A stretch of 64,000 nt of DNA, from NCBI GenBank assembly GCA_040357565.1, contig JBDODJ010000058.1. The stretch is one strand, 5' to 3'. Made by a program: the position numbers and the translations under genes. The notes under the pieces are model-generated. The model did not search any database. It was not told the origin of the DNA and was given only the letters and a program-made list of their open reading frames with translations. This stretch comes from Cercozoa sp. M6MM (lineage: Eukaryota > Endomyxa: Ascetosporea). Below, one piece after another: positions 12,601 through 37,433 of the stretch; positions within the stretch are counted from its first letter, which is position 1; the number at the start of each line of letters is the position of its first letter.

Positions 12601-13337
12601 GTTGTGCTGGGACCGTATGCTTTTGTGCTGACGACGCTTGTTGCTTTCCTTGATTTTGCTTGCTGGACCGCGGGTGTTGACTGGTATGCTCCACTGTCTG
12701 ACTGTGCTTCTGCTTTACAGATGGGTTTTTGACAGGTTGATGCCGTTCCTGTCGCAAAACATAATTCCAGAACATCTGACACCGCGCCTTTACTACCAGG
12801 TAGACTTTCTATGTGGATGTGTAAATGTATGGATTATTTCTTTAGGTGAGAGGAGTACGAGTGCGCATCTTCGACTTAATGCTGGTAAGCACTGTCATAT
12901 TTGCTTTCTTTTTGTCATCTGTTACGCTGCCACTCTGCTTAGGCATCGCTGTGCTTTGGAGCACTTCCACTCCTAATGTACGTTTCAGTGTTAGAGATAT
13001 TTAGCCGTGTATCTTTATTGCTGTCTTCCTGTAGCGACCGGTTCGTGTTGGCGTCTCTCTTGTTCACGACCGTGTTTGTTACAAGCGTATTTGCTGCGCC
13101 TTTGCTGCTCGCTGGCGCCTGCCGTCCGTAATATTTTTGTTTCTGTCATGTTTTTCTGCAAACGTTTTTGTTTAGGCTACCACTGTTTTGGCTCGCATTT
13201 TTGTTTATGGTGCTACTGATTGACGACAAGGCCGCCAGTGTGGTCCGACAGGTAAATTTCTGATTGGTGCATGATACCTTGAGACGGTATTGTTCTCGGT
13301 GTGACAGGCATCGCGTTGGGAGACACCTTTGATCTGA
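8294..13337 (+). CDS. Unrecognised multi-pass membrane protein
   Basis: I do not recognise the family. A plausible first exon (8294-8332) reads MSAPPYHSVEHNE and ends at a GTACCT donor. Later exons include SEQALQQRQFVMLESLSLG (from about 8835), a Cys/His-rich segment CRRHRNQVFRGNDVWHC (about 10400-10465), an acidic Q/E-rich stretch (11041-11217) ending VSYLAFWQHNEPQVNLHVEQ, and IKSALLEARRRNNTRALLVY (from about 11276). After that come several strongly hydrophobic segments: VVDSMLILSVGTGIILFTLW (about 12177-12237), AFVVTVVLGPYAFVLTTLVA (about 12585-12660), a segment at 13041-13130 and one near 13180-13250. The last exon (13308-13337) reads ASRWETPLI and stops with TGA at 13335-13337. The soluble N-terminal part and the membrane part could be two genes; joining them is my inference. 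Frames between about 11800 and 12130 are ambiguous. Confidence 0.42.
9540..9610. repeat. (TA)n(GT)n compound microsatellite
   Basis: About 24 bases of TA dinucleotides are followed directly by GT dinucleotides, within a putative intron. Confidence 0.92.
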
Positions 13338-14072
13338 CGACGACATTCAGTCACTTGATTACGTTGGTGCTAATTCAAACCGTCGCGTTGCATTCACGTT
13401 CTGTTCTACGCTGCCTCCGCTCGAACGAAAAGCAAAAACCGAACATACGGTAGTCGAGTTAGGGTTCTGTGACGTAAGTTACAGCTTTTTGCCGCATTCT
13501 ATGTACTAATGCGAGGACACTTAGTTTAGAGCGCAATCACGGAAATCTTACGTACATAAATTTACATACATACGATACTGACGTACATACATACATACTG
13601 ACGTACATACATACATACATACACACATACATACATACATACATACACATACATACATACATACATACACATACATACAGACATACATACATACAAACAG
13701 ACAGACATATCATGATGCGCGGTGCTCATAGACCCAGTGCTTTTCGGCTTTGCAATGCTGTGTTTATCTGCCGATTAAACTGAATATAGGATCCGTAGAC
13801 AGGGCTAGTCAGGGCACGAGAGTAGCGTTTTTTTAAAAGAAAGCAGCAGGAAGAAAGTCAGGGCACTAGAGTAGCGTTTTTTTTAAAGAACGCAGCAGAA
13901 CGAAAGAAGAAACGCTGTCAACATTTATCGAAGACGCTCCGACATCGTTGGTCAGAAACATTTGCAGGACAGCGTAGTTCACTATACGACCTGCAGACAC
14001 CAGAGAGCAACGGAGCTCCGAGTTTTGATATCTGACGAGCTGACTTCAACTCGACCAAGATTTGATTGAAAA
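13338..14072. other. Intergenic region with (CATA)n microsatellite
   Basis: No gene is supported here. The main content is a CATA/CATACA tetranucleotide array at about 13556-13707. Two near-identical blocks (AGTCAGGGCA...GAGTAGCGTTTTTT followed by GCAGCAG) at about 13808-13850 and 13857-13895 form a direct duplication just upstream of the next gene. Confidence 0.7.
13556..13707. repeat. (CATA)n tetranucleotide array
   Basis: Repeated ACATACAT with occasional CACA and CAGA variants. It is intergenic and not bounded by splice sites, unlike most dinucleotide arrays in the window. Confidence 0.9.
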
Positions 14073-14703
14073 ATGGGATGCAGCGCAAGTTCGCAGGCAC
14101 ACCCAGCCATGGACAGCACGCCATTAGTCAAGCAGGCTGAGACACCCGAACAAGCGAGCGGCGAGAATGTGCAGCAAGTAGAGCATGCGCACCGGCAAGA
14201 CACCGGCACTGAAAAAGAGACTGGGAAAGCACTCCTGGATGAAGAACAACAAGGGAAAACTGAAGAGGTGGTCGCAGAGGTTGCCGAAGAAGTTGCCGAA
14301 GAGCTCGTGGCTGATCAAGATCAGGAGAAGGTCGAAGAGGTGATAGAAGAAGTTATCGAAGAGCTTGAGGTTGATCTGGATCAGGAAAAGGTCGAAGCGG
14401 CTGTCGAAAAAGTTGTTGAAAGGCTCGAGGACGAGGAACAGCAAAGCCAATTGCAAAGCGAGGAGGGCCAAAGCGAGGAGGGTATTCATGGGCGAGATGA
14501 AGCTGATCCAGTGTTTGAGGGAATTGAGGTATGTTCTTCCGTCTGTCACTTGTGTGTACTGGGTCAGGCGCAGCGCGCAGTACCGGCGTCGAATTGCGCG
14601 AAAACAGTTGTTTTAATGGTAGTCCGGTCATTTGTCGAAAGAGGACGAAAAGGTCATGGAACAGGTCGACCAAGAGCAAACTGAGGACTCAGAGATACAG
14701 TAA
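14073..14703 (+). CDS. Small acidic coiled-coil protein with N-myristoylation/palmitoylation motif
   Basis: The protein starts MGCSASSQ: Gly2 with Ser6 fits the N-myristoylation consensus and Cys3 could be palmitoylated, so a membrane-tethered protein is inferred. Exon 1 (14073-14528) carries three units rich in E, V and D: a VVAEVAEEVAEELV-type unit, then two with intervening D-QEKVE (EEVIEEVIEEL and EAAVEKVVERL), giving a regular amphipathic helix. A phase-0 intron at 14529-14622 joins exon 2 (14623-14703), which continues the same composition (SGHLSKEDEKVMEQV) and ends at TAA 14701-14703. The total is about 178 residues. I recognise no family; the repeats suggest internal duplication. Reading through the donor instead would give a basic tail unlike the rest, so I prefer the splice. 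Confidence 0.75.
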
Positions 14704-24202
<9,499 letters not shown>

Positions 24203-24398
24203 GAGAGTTTCTCTTGTTGTGTTAGTACCAAAAGAACCAGCAATCAAATTGGTGAGCTCGGGCTGGATGGATTGCTGCAAAACCCTTCTTCTTAAAAATG
24301 TTGTACAGCAAGACGGCCAGGTACAGTACAAAAATAAAAAATGTGACCAACAAGCTCGACGTGGTTTGTTGCTGCAGCAGCAACTCTGTCTCACGCGG
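24203..24398. promoter_or_regulatory. Inferred bidirectional promoter, OPLAH / DDOST
   Basis: Only 196 bases separate the two divergent start codons (24200-24202 on minus, 24399-24401 on plus). The interval must hold both 5' untranslated regions and any promoter. I see no clear TATA box; the assignment rests on spacing alone. Confidence 0.55.
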
Positions 24399-25609
24399 AT
24401 GTTTGTATTTTGCCTGCTGTTGGTGATTGCTGCGGCTAGGTGTGTGTGTGTTTTTTTTTTTTGTCTGATTGGGAAGCGATCTGTGATGCGTTAGTACAGT
24501 GCCCAGCAGCAAGAGAGGGAGCCTGTCCCGCAGCCTCGCACTCTGGTAAAGCAGTGACATTTGCTTTTGTGCTAAATGTTGTTTGCACCGTTACTGCTGC
24601 AAACAACGTCTGTTTTTCATGGTGTGTTCCGGACAAGTTTAGGTGGTGCTGGACACGCCCGAGCGACTGCAGCAACACTCAGCATTTCTTCAGACGTTGC
24701 GCGAGCGGCAGCACCGTTTATCTTTCGCGCTCGCCAGTGACAAGGTACCTCTTGTTTCCTTATTCTGCATATCACAATCGATGTGCTTTTTGGTGTGCAG
24801 AAGCTTTCATTGTTTGAACATGGCGAGCCCAAGTTTGAAAATGCGCTAATCTTTACCAGCGATTCTCTCACGTTGAAGGTACACTATTTGGGCCAGAATT
24901 AGTAGCCTCGTACACGCCCATAACCGCTAATCCGTTGTTTAGGTCAAGGAGATGACTCGTTTCGTCGACGACGGCAACAACGTCATGGTCGTTGGCGACT
25001 CCATTGTACCTGTGAACCTATCGCACACCAGTGGATTTACGCTTGAATTAATCTGCGTGCAGGGCAAGTCTCTCCGGCAGTTTGCGGCGCAGTGCGGTGT
25101 TTCCTTTGGTGACACGCACGTGCATGGCACTGCAGAGTCGCGCAACTTTTTTCGCGAGGTATCTCTGCTCCGGTATGCCTCGACCCCTCCAAAAAGCATG
25201 TGACACTAATGAAGGCAACGATTGTCGGCGACGAAGCCGTCGCAAGTGATAAACCACTCCTATATTCGTACGTCGTGCATCGTGTATACACGTATGCTCT
25301 GCGCATATCCAAATGACGGTGACCTGTGCCTGCGAGCAGAGGCGTGTCACTAAAAGTGAGCGACTCGCCACTGTTGACAGAGATTCTGACCGCTGACGCC
25401 GTTGCTTTCACCGACAATGGTGTGTTCTGCCTTAGTACAAGTTGGTTTGTCTTTTCAGTTTGGTCTTGTGTCTTGTCAGGTGACGACAAGAAGAAGAAAG
25501 TTGGCACTGAGATCGTCCTCATTGCTGCTTTGCAAGTATGTTTCTTGCCGTGCGATATCCCTGATTTTTTGCACTTATGTGATACCGTGCGTGTGTGTCT
25601 GTGTATGTT

Positions 25610-25657
<48 letters not shown>

Positions 25658-25667
25658 NNNNNNNNNN

Positions 25668-25715
<48 letters not shown>

Positions 25716-27134
25716 GTTATGGTAGGCGCGAAACAATGCGCGAGTTCTCTTTTCTGGCAGCTCGTCCTTCTTTGACAACGCCGCTTTTGGTATCCCGCGT
25801 GTGTCTCTCTCCGTGAGTCGTTGTGTTTGTATCCCATGTCCGTGTAGCTAACTCATATCTCTTGAACAAACCTGTCGCTACCGCGCTTGGTGTGTGTGTC
25901 TTGTGAGTGACTTTCTGTACTTCACCTCTGCCACTTCCATCACTGTGCAGGTATCTGGGCTTGCAAGGAGCGCGGCTATTTGCGTGCCTCTCGCGTGTTG
26001 CATCAACTGTACCCCTGTCTAAACATTCCTTTTGTTTGTGTTTTTGTTGTTGCAAATTTCCTCTAGTCTGCCGATGCAAGGTGATGAAACTGAGTTCCGT
26101 GGCGGCGGTGATGACCATCAAGAGGATTTCTCGTTGGTGGGCGTGCCCATCGAACAACTGGGTACTCTCTCTGATTCGACACATGTTTGCAAGGCAGGTT
26201 GTATCGACTTGTGCCATAACTGCACCAGGCGATCGTTGGCGTCGAAACGCGCCGCGCGAGGACAATCCTGAGCTGTATCGGGTACCTGACCTGCGTGCAC
26301 TTGTACATTCCGTACCGCATCTGTCTCTATTTTTGAGTGCTTTACAGGTTCGAGATCGAGTTCGCTTCTCGCTCGTTGTGGAAGAGTACGACGGCTACGC
26401 CCAGGTACCTTTGATTCTCTGCACTATGTTGCCCTGCGTGATGTATGTCTGCAGAAATGGCGTCCCTTCGTCGTGTCAAAGGATGACGTGCTTCAGTTTG
26501 AACTTCAACGTATCCGTTTTTTGTTCCAACGTTTATTCTGCGTGTGTTTGTATACACTTGATTGACGCAGGGCTAGACGTGTTCGTGCGGAGGGACATGG
26601 TTCCACTCGGTACGGCAGTCGTTGTTTCTTCCTCTACAAGTATGATTTTGGCAATGCAGGCGAAGGCAGGTATGGTGTGCACGTGCGTATGCCGCATCAC
26701 TTCGGCGTCTTTCATGGTGCATCCGCATACAGTTTAAGAGGTGGCCCCGTTTATTCCACTTTAATGTGTTTGTGTAGCCGTGGTCGACCATCGACGTCGA
26801 GGTCTCTCCGTGTTGCAGGTGTCTTGCTTTTCCTACGTTCGTGCGCTCTGTCTCAACGTTTATTGTTGTGTAGGTGAAAAGACAAATGGCAGTGCGCGAG
26901 TTCAACCACGACGAGTATCCGCGTTTTCTGTATTCTGCCTACCTCATACGTGTTTTGCACCTCACCATCTCTAGAGAGTGCGGGTAGAATCGATTCGTAC
27001 ACTGCACGTATAGGCTCCATGCGATGCCGTACTACGCATCGACGTTGCTGATGGTCGCGAGTGTGCCTGTTGTCGCATTGCTGTTCGTGTTTAACGCGCG
27101 TGCTGCCGACGATTCTACCCGCAAAAGCAAGTGA
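24399..27134 (+). CDS. DDOST: Oligosaccharyltransferase 48 kDa subunit (OST48/Wbp1)
   Basis: OST48 is a structural subunit of the ER complex that transfers the dolichol-linked glycan to asparagine. Exon 1 (from 24399) encodes a signal peptide, MFVFCLLLVIAAAR. The mature part follows the family order: VVLDTPERLQQHSAFLQTLR (about 24643), KLSLFEHGEPKFENALIFTS, VKEMTRFVDDGNNVMVVGDS (about 24943), RGVSLKVSDSPLLTEILTAD (about 25340), GTEIVLIAALQ followed by ARNNARVLFSGSSSFFDNAA (about 25725-25790), and later VRDRVRFSLVVEEYDGYAQK and WRPFVVSKDDVLQFELQR. The C-terminus has MPYYASTLLMVASVPVVALL, the single membrane helix, and a short lysine-containing tail ending KSK with TGA at 27132-27134. The length and membrane layout fit the family. 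A (GT)n array with a gap lies in one intron. STT3, the catalytic partner, is at the right end of the window. Confidence 0.93.
25609..25714. repeat. (GT)n array with 10-N gap
   Basis: GT dinucleotides flank N at 25658-25667, in the DDOST intron between the IVLIAALQ exon and the ARNNARVLFSG exon. Confidence 0.93.
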
Positions 27135-27156
27135 ACGAGCACATCATCAGATCTTT

Positions 27157-27264
27157 GGCCTCACCGCCACCACTGGTTTCACCACCAACTCTGGCCTCAC
27201 CGCCACCACTGGTTTCACCACCAATGCTAGCCTCACCGCTACACCCGCCTTCACCGCCATCCTT
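27157..27264. repeat. 36-base minisatellite, three units
   Basis: The unit starts GGCCTCACCGCCACCACTGG. Units 1 (27157-27192) and 2 (27193-27228) are nearly identical and unit 3 (27229-27264) is diverged. In one frame the first two give a 12-residue repeat, GLTATTGFTTN plus S or A. It sits at the left edge of the LINE fragment. Confidence 0.88.
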
Positions 27265-27787
27265 GCCCCCACGGCTAAACACGACCTTCGGGTCCATACT
27301 GGCGCATGCAAAAACGCCACCAATGGTTTCACGACCATGCTCAGAATAGCCAAGAGCGCAAACTCAGCATCGCAGACATCCGCACACTGCAAGCTTCAAG
27401 TACTACAACTGTGCTTAAATACCGCGAAAGTGCAATGAATGCAATGCCAGATCTGGGCAGACTCAGGACTCCCAACTGCAAGGGATGCAAACAACGACTA
27501 CAAAAACGCGAAGTAAATGAGTGCCCCGACTGCGCGGTACCTGGGAAAATGCAGAATACACTCTCGACACGTACCACCGATTGCTGGAATGCAAGGTAAC
27601 GGAAGCTATCAGAAACAACACCAATGCGGCTCAATGGCGCACAATTGAAGACATAAATTACTGGCCAACCCTGAGAACCTAGCAACAGAATGCACCAAGG
27701 CACCAAGATCTCCTGGGACGAGGAAGCAACTGTCGAAGGACAACCAGCCTCCCAGCAGGCACTGGACCGAGTCCCCGACATAGACTA

Positions 27788-27813
27788 GGCCACCACTCAC
27801 AGCAGTGGTGGCC
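27788..27813 (+). other. LINE 3'-UTR hairpin
   Basis: GGCCACCACT and AGTGGTGGCC form a perfect 10-bp stem around a six-base loop (CACAGC). The stem starts at the last base of the LINE stop codon. The second LINE copy has the identical stem with loop CACAAC at 40140-40165 (read on minus). Confidence 0.85.
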
Positions 27814-28018
27814 CTACGTCTATGTCTGTTTGTCTGTTTTGTTTAGTTATCAGTTATCGAGTGGAGAGACGGGAGGACGACGACGGGACGACCCGACGCG
27901 GCCTGCGACGCCTCTCTACTTGTAGCCCGCTACCTGCACCAACCATGAAGTCGACTTCGGTGTCTGGGGAACGTCAAAAGGGGAGTTGTATGGTCCTACC
28001 CTAAGCGGGCGGTAAACA

Positions 28019-28106
28019 CGGCCATGCTCTTGTGACCCACCCCAGACTGGTGCAGGGGAACTACATAGTTGGTTTCCTAGAAGACTCAACTAACTGACTA
28101 CTGAAA
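28019..28106 (+). repeat. Dispersed repeat, copy C (LINE 3' tail, reference copy)
   Basis: It runs from GGCCATGCTCTTGTGACCCA through GACTGGTGCAGGGG and TTGGTTTCCTAG to GACTCAACTAACTGACTAC. It directly follows the LINE 3' untranslated sequence, which is why I treat copies A and B as solitary tails of this family. The bases just beyond it (TGAAAGTGTGCAGTAACAA) resemble 56793-56811. Confidence 0.8.
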
Positions 28107-28258
28107 GTGTGCAGTAACAAAACGGAAATAATATCACACGAAAGTTGGACGGCTCAGGCTCAGCACCGTCGGCACACGACGTCATCGCATGCATGCGTCG
28201 AATGCAAGCCGAGAGCAGCGTCTGACCGATTTAGCATCCACTGATTGGATTCGCCGGT
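28107..28258. other. 3' flank of alanyl-tRNA synthetase
   Basis: About 150 bases between the LINE tail and the synthetase stop codon. It should hold the 3' untranslated region and poly(A) signal of the minus-strand gene. I see no further gene. Confidence 0.5.
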
Positions 28259-34092
<5,834 letters not shown>

Positions 34093-37000
34093 CTAGCATA
34101 GGGTACCAGTCCGATCGACTACAGGCTGCCCCGCCGTCGCCTGTGCTTTCAGTTCAGTTGCGACCAACGGAGCGGATACTGGAATTGTCGCCTCAAGCTC
34201 GGTTATCTGAGCTCGAATCGCATTCAGTAGTTGGCGTTTCTCTTGCCAAACAGCGCCCGACTCCTGGCTTGGATGGTGAATGAGCTTGAGTAGCTCCATT
34301 TCTTCGTTGCGCAACGTCTCTAACACATGTCTTGCACTTTGCACCAGGGGTGACTCCAAGTCGGTGTTGTCACCTGTTTTGGATTCGTATCGTTGAGCTG
34401 ACGCATTGGACAAAGGCTGCATTGCATTACGCGCTCCTTCTGCCTGCAGAAGACAACGAAGTTCTTCGCGAATCTGCACCAACTCGCTGCGGTCACGATG
34501 AATGCCCGCATGAGCGATTTGTAGACGTTTCGAGGTTTGCAAGTCGGCGTTTTGCCTTGATGTTTCTGCCAACTGCGCGCGCGTTCGCATCGCATGATCC
34601 AGAGCCTTATTTAACTGCGCCCGGAGTTGCTTTTCTGTTGCTTTGCGTGTCTCATTTTCTGATTTCTTCGTATTGCAATTTGAATATTAGCGCACCGACA
34701 GTTTCATGTCACAAGCAAAAACTGAAGAAGATAACAAGCAGCTTACCAGTCGGTCGACTTCATCTTTGAGCGCTTCGTTTTCTCTCCGTAGGATAACAGC
34801 ATCGTCGCTTTCTCTCGATTTGCGCATCTTTTGAAGAGCAGTTTCAAGTTGAATCACTTTGTTCTCGGCCTGACGTTGTTGCTCGCGCGCTTGCTGAGCC
34901 TCGCGGCGTGCTTCTTCTTTCCGTCGTCTCGCTTGTTCGGAAGAAGCTTCCGCTGCATTCTTTGCCGTCTGCAAGCGCGCTGCACAGCTGTCTTGCCATC
35001 GCTTTCGCTCTGTTCAGGCACAGTTAATCGGTGCGAGAAGTGACTTATCAGGTACCTCTTTGCGTTTCTTGCTGCAGTTGTGCCACCGCGGACAATTTGG
35101 ACTTGGCTTGAGCTTGCTGCACCAAGTAGAATAGAAAAACACCTCATGGACGGAGAGAAGCAGACAGGAAAGTGCGCACTTTTGCCTCGGCGTCAGCAAG
35201 AGCAGCGCGCAGTTTTCGCTCTAAAACAACGCATTGCTCGCGTCGCTGCTGCAGTTGCTTTTGAAGAGACTGCCACTGCCTGAAAGCACTCGTAATTTCC
35301 ATAGAAATCAGTGTACGGTATTTTGTGTACTTTGCCCAGAGTTCCTCCAGTTGGCGCAATCGTTTCTTCTCCAACGCATGTGCGCGTACTTGGGCAGCAG
35401 TTTTAAAGTCGAACTCCCACTGCCTCAGTCGCAGAAGTTGTCGTTGCTGCAGTTCGTGCGGCGAGCAACTTTGTTTATGCGCGTCAAAAGCAAGATTCCC
35501 TTTATCCCTGTCTGTATCTGCGTGCATGTAAACACTCGCGTCTACAGAATAGGCATCGCTCTGCACATTCTCCGAGACTGTGTCATCCTCTTCTGTCTCT
35601 TCTTCCTCGTCCTTTTCTGTCTCTTCTTCCTCTTCCTTTTCTGTCTCTTCTTCCTCGTCCTCTTTCTCTTCTTCTCTTCTTGGTTGCTGAAACTGTTGCA
35701 GCAGTTGCAGTTGTTGCTGTCCCTGCTCGTAGATTCCGATATCTGTGTCCATTTGCTGCAGGGCCATCTGCAAGCGAACGAATGCGATGGCTTGCGACAA
35801 TGCAGACTCCCGTAACGGCACAAACTCGTCCTGTACGTGTATCAAATTCCAGTAAAGAGTATTCGCAAATGTATGGGTGTACCAGGAAATGTGGAGCGTT
35901 GACAATAGAGTCGAGAGGCACCATTGCACTTGCCACCGGGACTTGTTCCACCAGCAAAGTCAAGTGCAGCGGTGGCAGTGAACCCAGTGCCTGTGCTGGA
36001 GCGACGCATTCACGAACACACACGGCCGATTGGAGTAACGTCTCTTCGTTCAGAGACACACTGACGGGTGCAGTGCGCACCTGAGTTTGCTGAAAGACAC
36101 TGTGAGCATGCGTGTAGACGACTTGAACCGTCTCATTCGACAGCGGTGGTGGTATCGAGAGCACGCGCAATGACCTCAAGTCGCAGCTCAGGCGCCAACG
36201 TGGCATGCGGACAGGCATCGGCGCAGGGGCTTCTGGCAGAGTTGGAACGTGCACTTGCTTAGGTGGTGTCGTCGGTAGAGAGGGCGATGAATCACCCGTA
36301 TCGATGTATCGAGCATCCGTCGACTGTTGCTCTGCCTCTTGAGGACTCCGTTTGGGCCCCGAATCTGGCTCAGCTTTTGCCTCCTTCTTCCGTGCTTGTT
36401 TGAAAGGTCGCGAAGCAGTTTTGTTTCGCGAAGCTAAGACACGCTGCTGACGCTCTTCTGCCGGCACGAAACGACTGCAAGACTTCATGAAGTACGCCAG
36501 TTTGACCTCCTGGGTAGACACAGAGCCTTACAATACATTGAGATGGAACTGAGCACACTTACAGGATACTGTCCAGTTGCATCGCATCGACGTGCTCCGC
36601 GCAAGCGTTGCCAGTACGCGTCGGTGCGACGGTTGCGAGCGTTGAGCCTGGCCGTTTTAAGGTCCAGAACGATATGGCCGAGCAACGAGCGTTGCGCTTT
36701 GACACTCTCCAGAGCTTTTTCTGGAAAAGAAAAACTGAGGTGCGCATTAAAAGTGCAGGACGGCATTGTTAGAAGGTACCTGCAGTAAGAGACGACATGT
36801 CACTTGGGGCAGCGCGTACCAGTATGCACTCGAGCCGCACAGCACAGCCCCGCGAGCGCAAAAGGCGTAACTCTTCGCTAGTGTAGGTCCAATGCAGCTG
36901 GTTTCGTCGACTGCCCGGTCGATCGAACAACAGAGAATTCACGCGCGAAAGCGATGGCACGCGGAGCAATTCGCTATGCCACTTTCTCGACTCAAGGTCT

Positions 37001-37240
37001 GATTCGTCGGGCCGAGGCGACAAAGCGACAGTAAACACGAGTGCCTCCGCCACATCGGCTTGCTGACCAAGGTGAACAAAATGTCTGCCTTCTCTCACAT
37101 GGATGGTCAGTTTCTGCACCTACGAAGCCACAAAAACTTGGGTTTGCTCGAAGAAAATGAGAGTTTTTGCCTCTGGCCGGAGCGCAACCCACCGTCTCAA
37201 AGGACGACCCCGAGGCGAGTGATCCGCTGCTAGCTGGCAT
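34093..37240 (-). CDS. CEP120: CEP120-like centriole elongation protein
   Basis: CEP120 works in procentriole elongation and appendage assembly, with N-terminal C2 domains and a C-terminal coiled coil. Exon 1 (from 37240) reads MPASSGSLASGSSFET and joins VQKLTIHVREGRHFVHLGQQ, matching the first C2 strand (L.I.V..GRHF). The second conserved block, RSLLGHIVLDLKTARLN (about 36670), matches the family's IGYIVLDLRTAQ. A third, RWRLSCDLRSLRVLSI (about 36170-36210), matches F.IDLRSIHAL at the last C2 domain. After an acidic E/K/T-rich linker (35575-35680) comes a long coiled coil: LRQWEFDFKTAAQVRAHALE, RRKEEARREAQQAREQQRQA and RRENEALKDEVDRL. The end holds DRSELVQIREELRCLLQAEG and RNEEMELLKLIHHP followed by EKRQLLNAIRAQITELEATI, as in the family's short conserved tail. 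TAG is at 34093-34095. It is divergent from TIPRL across 193 bases. Confidence 0.85.
35575..35685 (-). repeat. Acidic codon repeat inside CEP120-like gene
   Basis: About four units of a 30-base TCTCTTCTTCCTCGTCCTTT-type sequence on the plus strand encode repeated EEEETEKDE on the sense strand. The repeat is in frame, so it is a variable-length acidic linker rather than an intron. Confidence 0.82.
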
Positions 37241-37433
37241 CGCAAGCACTACCAAAGCGGACAGAGGCAATTCATGTGCATATTGTCTACAGACACTTTT
37301 AGTATTCTGCGTTGTCCGCGCGTAACTCCACACTACTTGCTCACAGTAAAATTGCCAGAATCGACAAATCTGTTATATGCCAAAAACGCGCTCGTGTGCA
37401 CTAAACTGGCGTTAATTCGGACTAGACACACTT
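37241..37433. promoter_or_regulatory. Inferred bidirectional promoter, CEP120 / TIPRL
   Basis: The interval is 193 bases between divergent start codons (37238-37240 minus, 37434-37436 plus). No canonical TATA box is evident; the call rests on spacing. Confidence 0.55.

Larger units (their letters stand above)
27157..28106 (+). mobile_element. LINE (non-LTR retrotransposon) 3' fragment
   Basis: The segment begins about 20 bases after the DDOST stop. It encodes a decayed C-terminal part of a LINE open reading frame, including EVNECPDC, later STRTTDCWN, then EAIRNNTNAAQWRTIEDI and MHQGTKISWDEEA, ending VPDID with TAG at 27786-27788. The same peptides occur on the minus strand at 40176-40475, where the reading CPDC/AGTWENAEDTLDTYHRLLEC-type region is intact; together they show a C-x2-C...H-x4-C knuckle like that near the end of many LINE proteins. 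Frame breaks near 27540-27600 and 27650 show this copy is dead. A 3' untranslated segment with a hairpin follows and ends in the CTAA-type tail (28019-28106). No RT domain is present in this copy. Confidence 0.8.
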
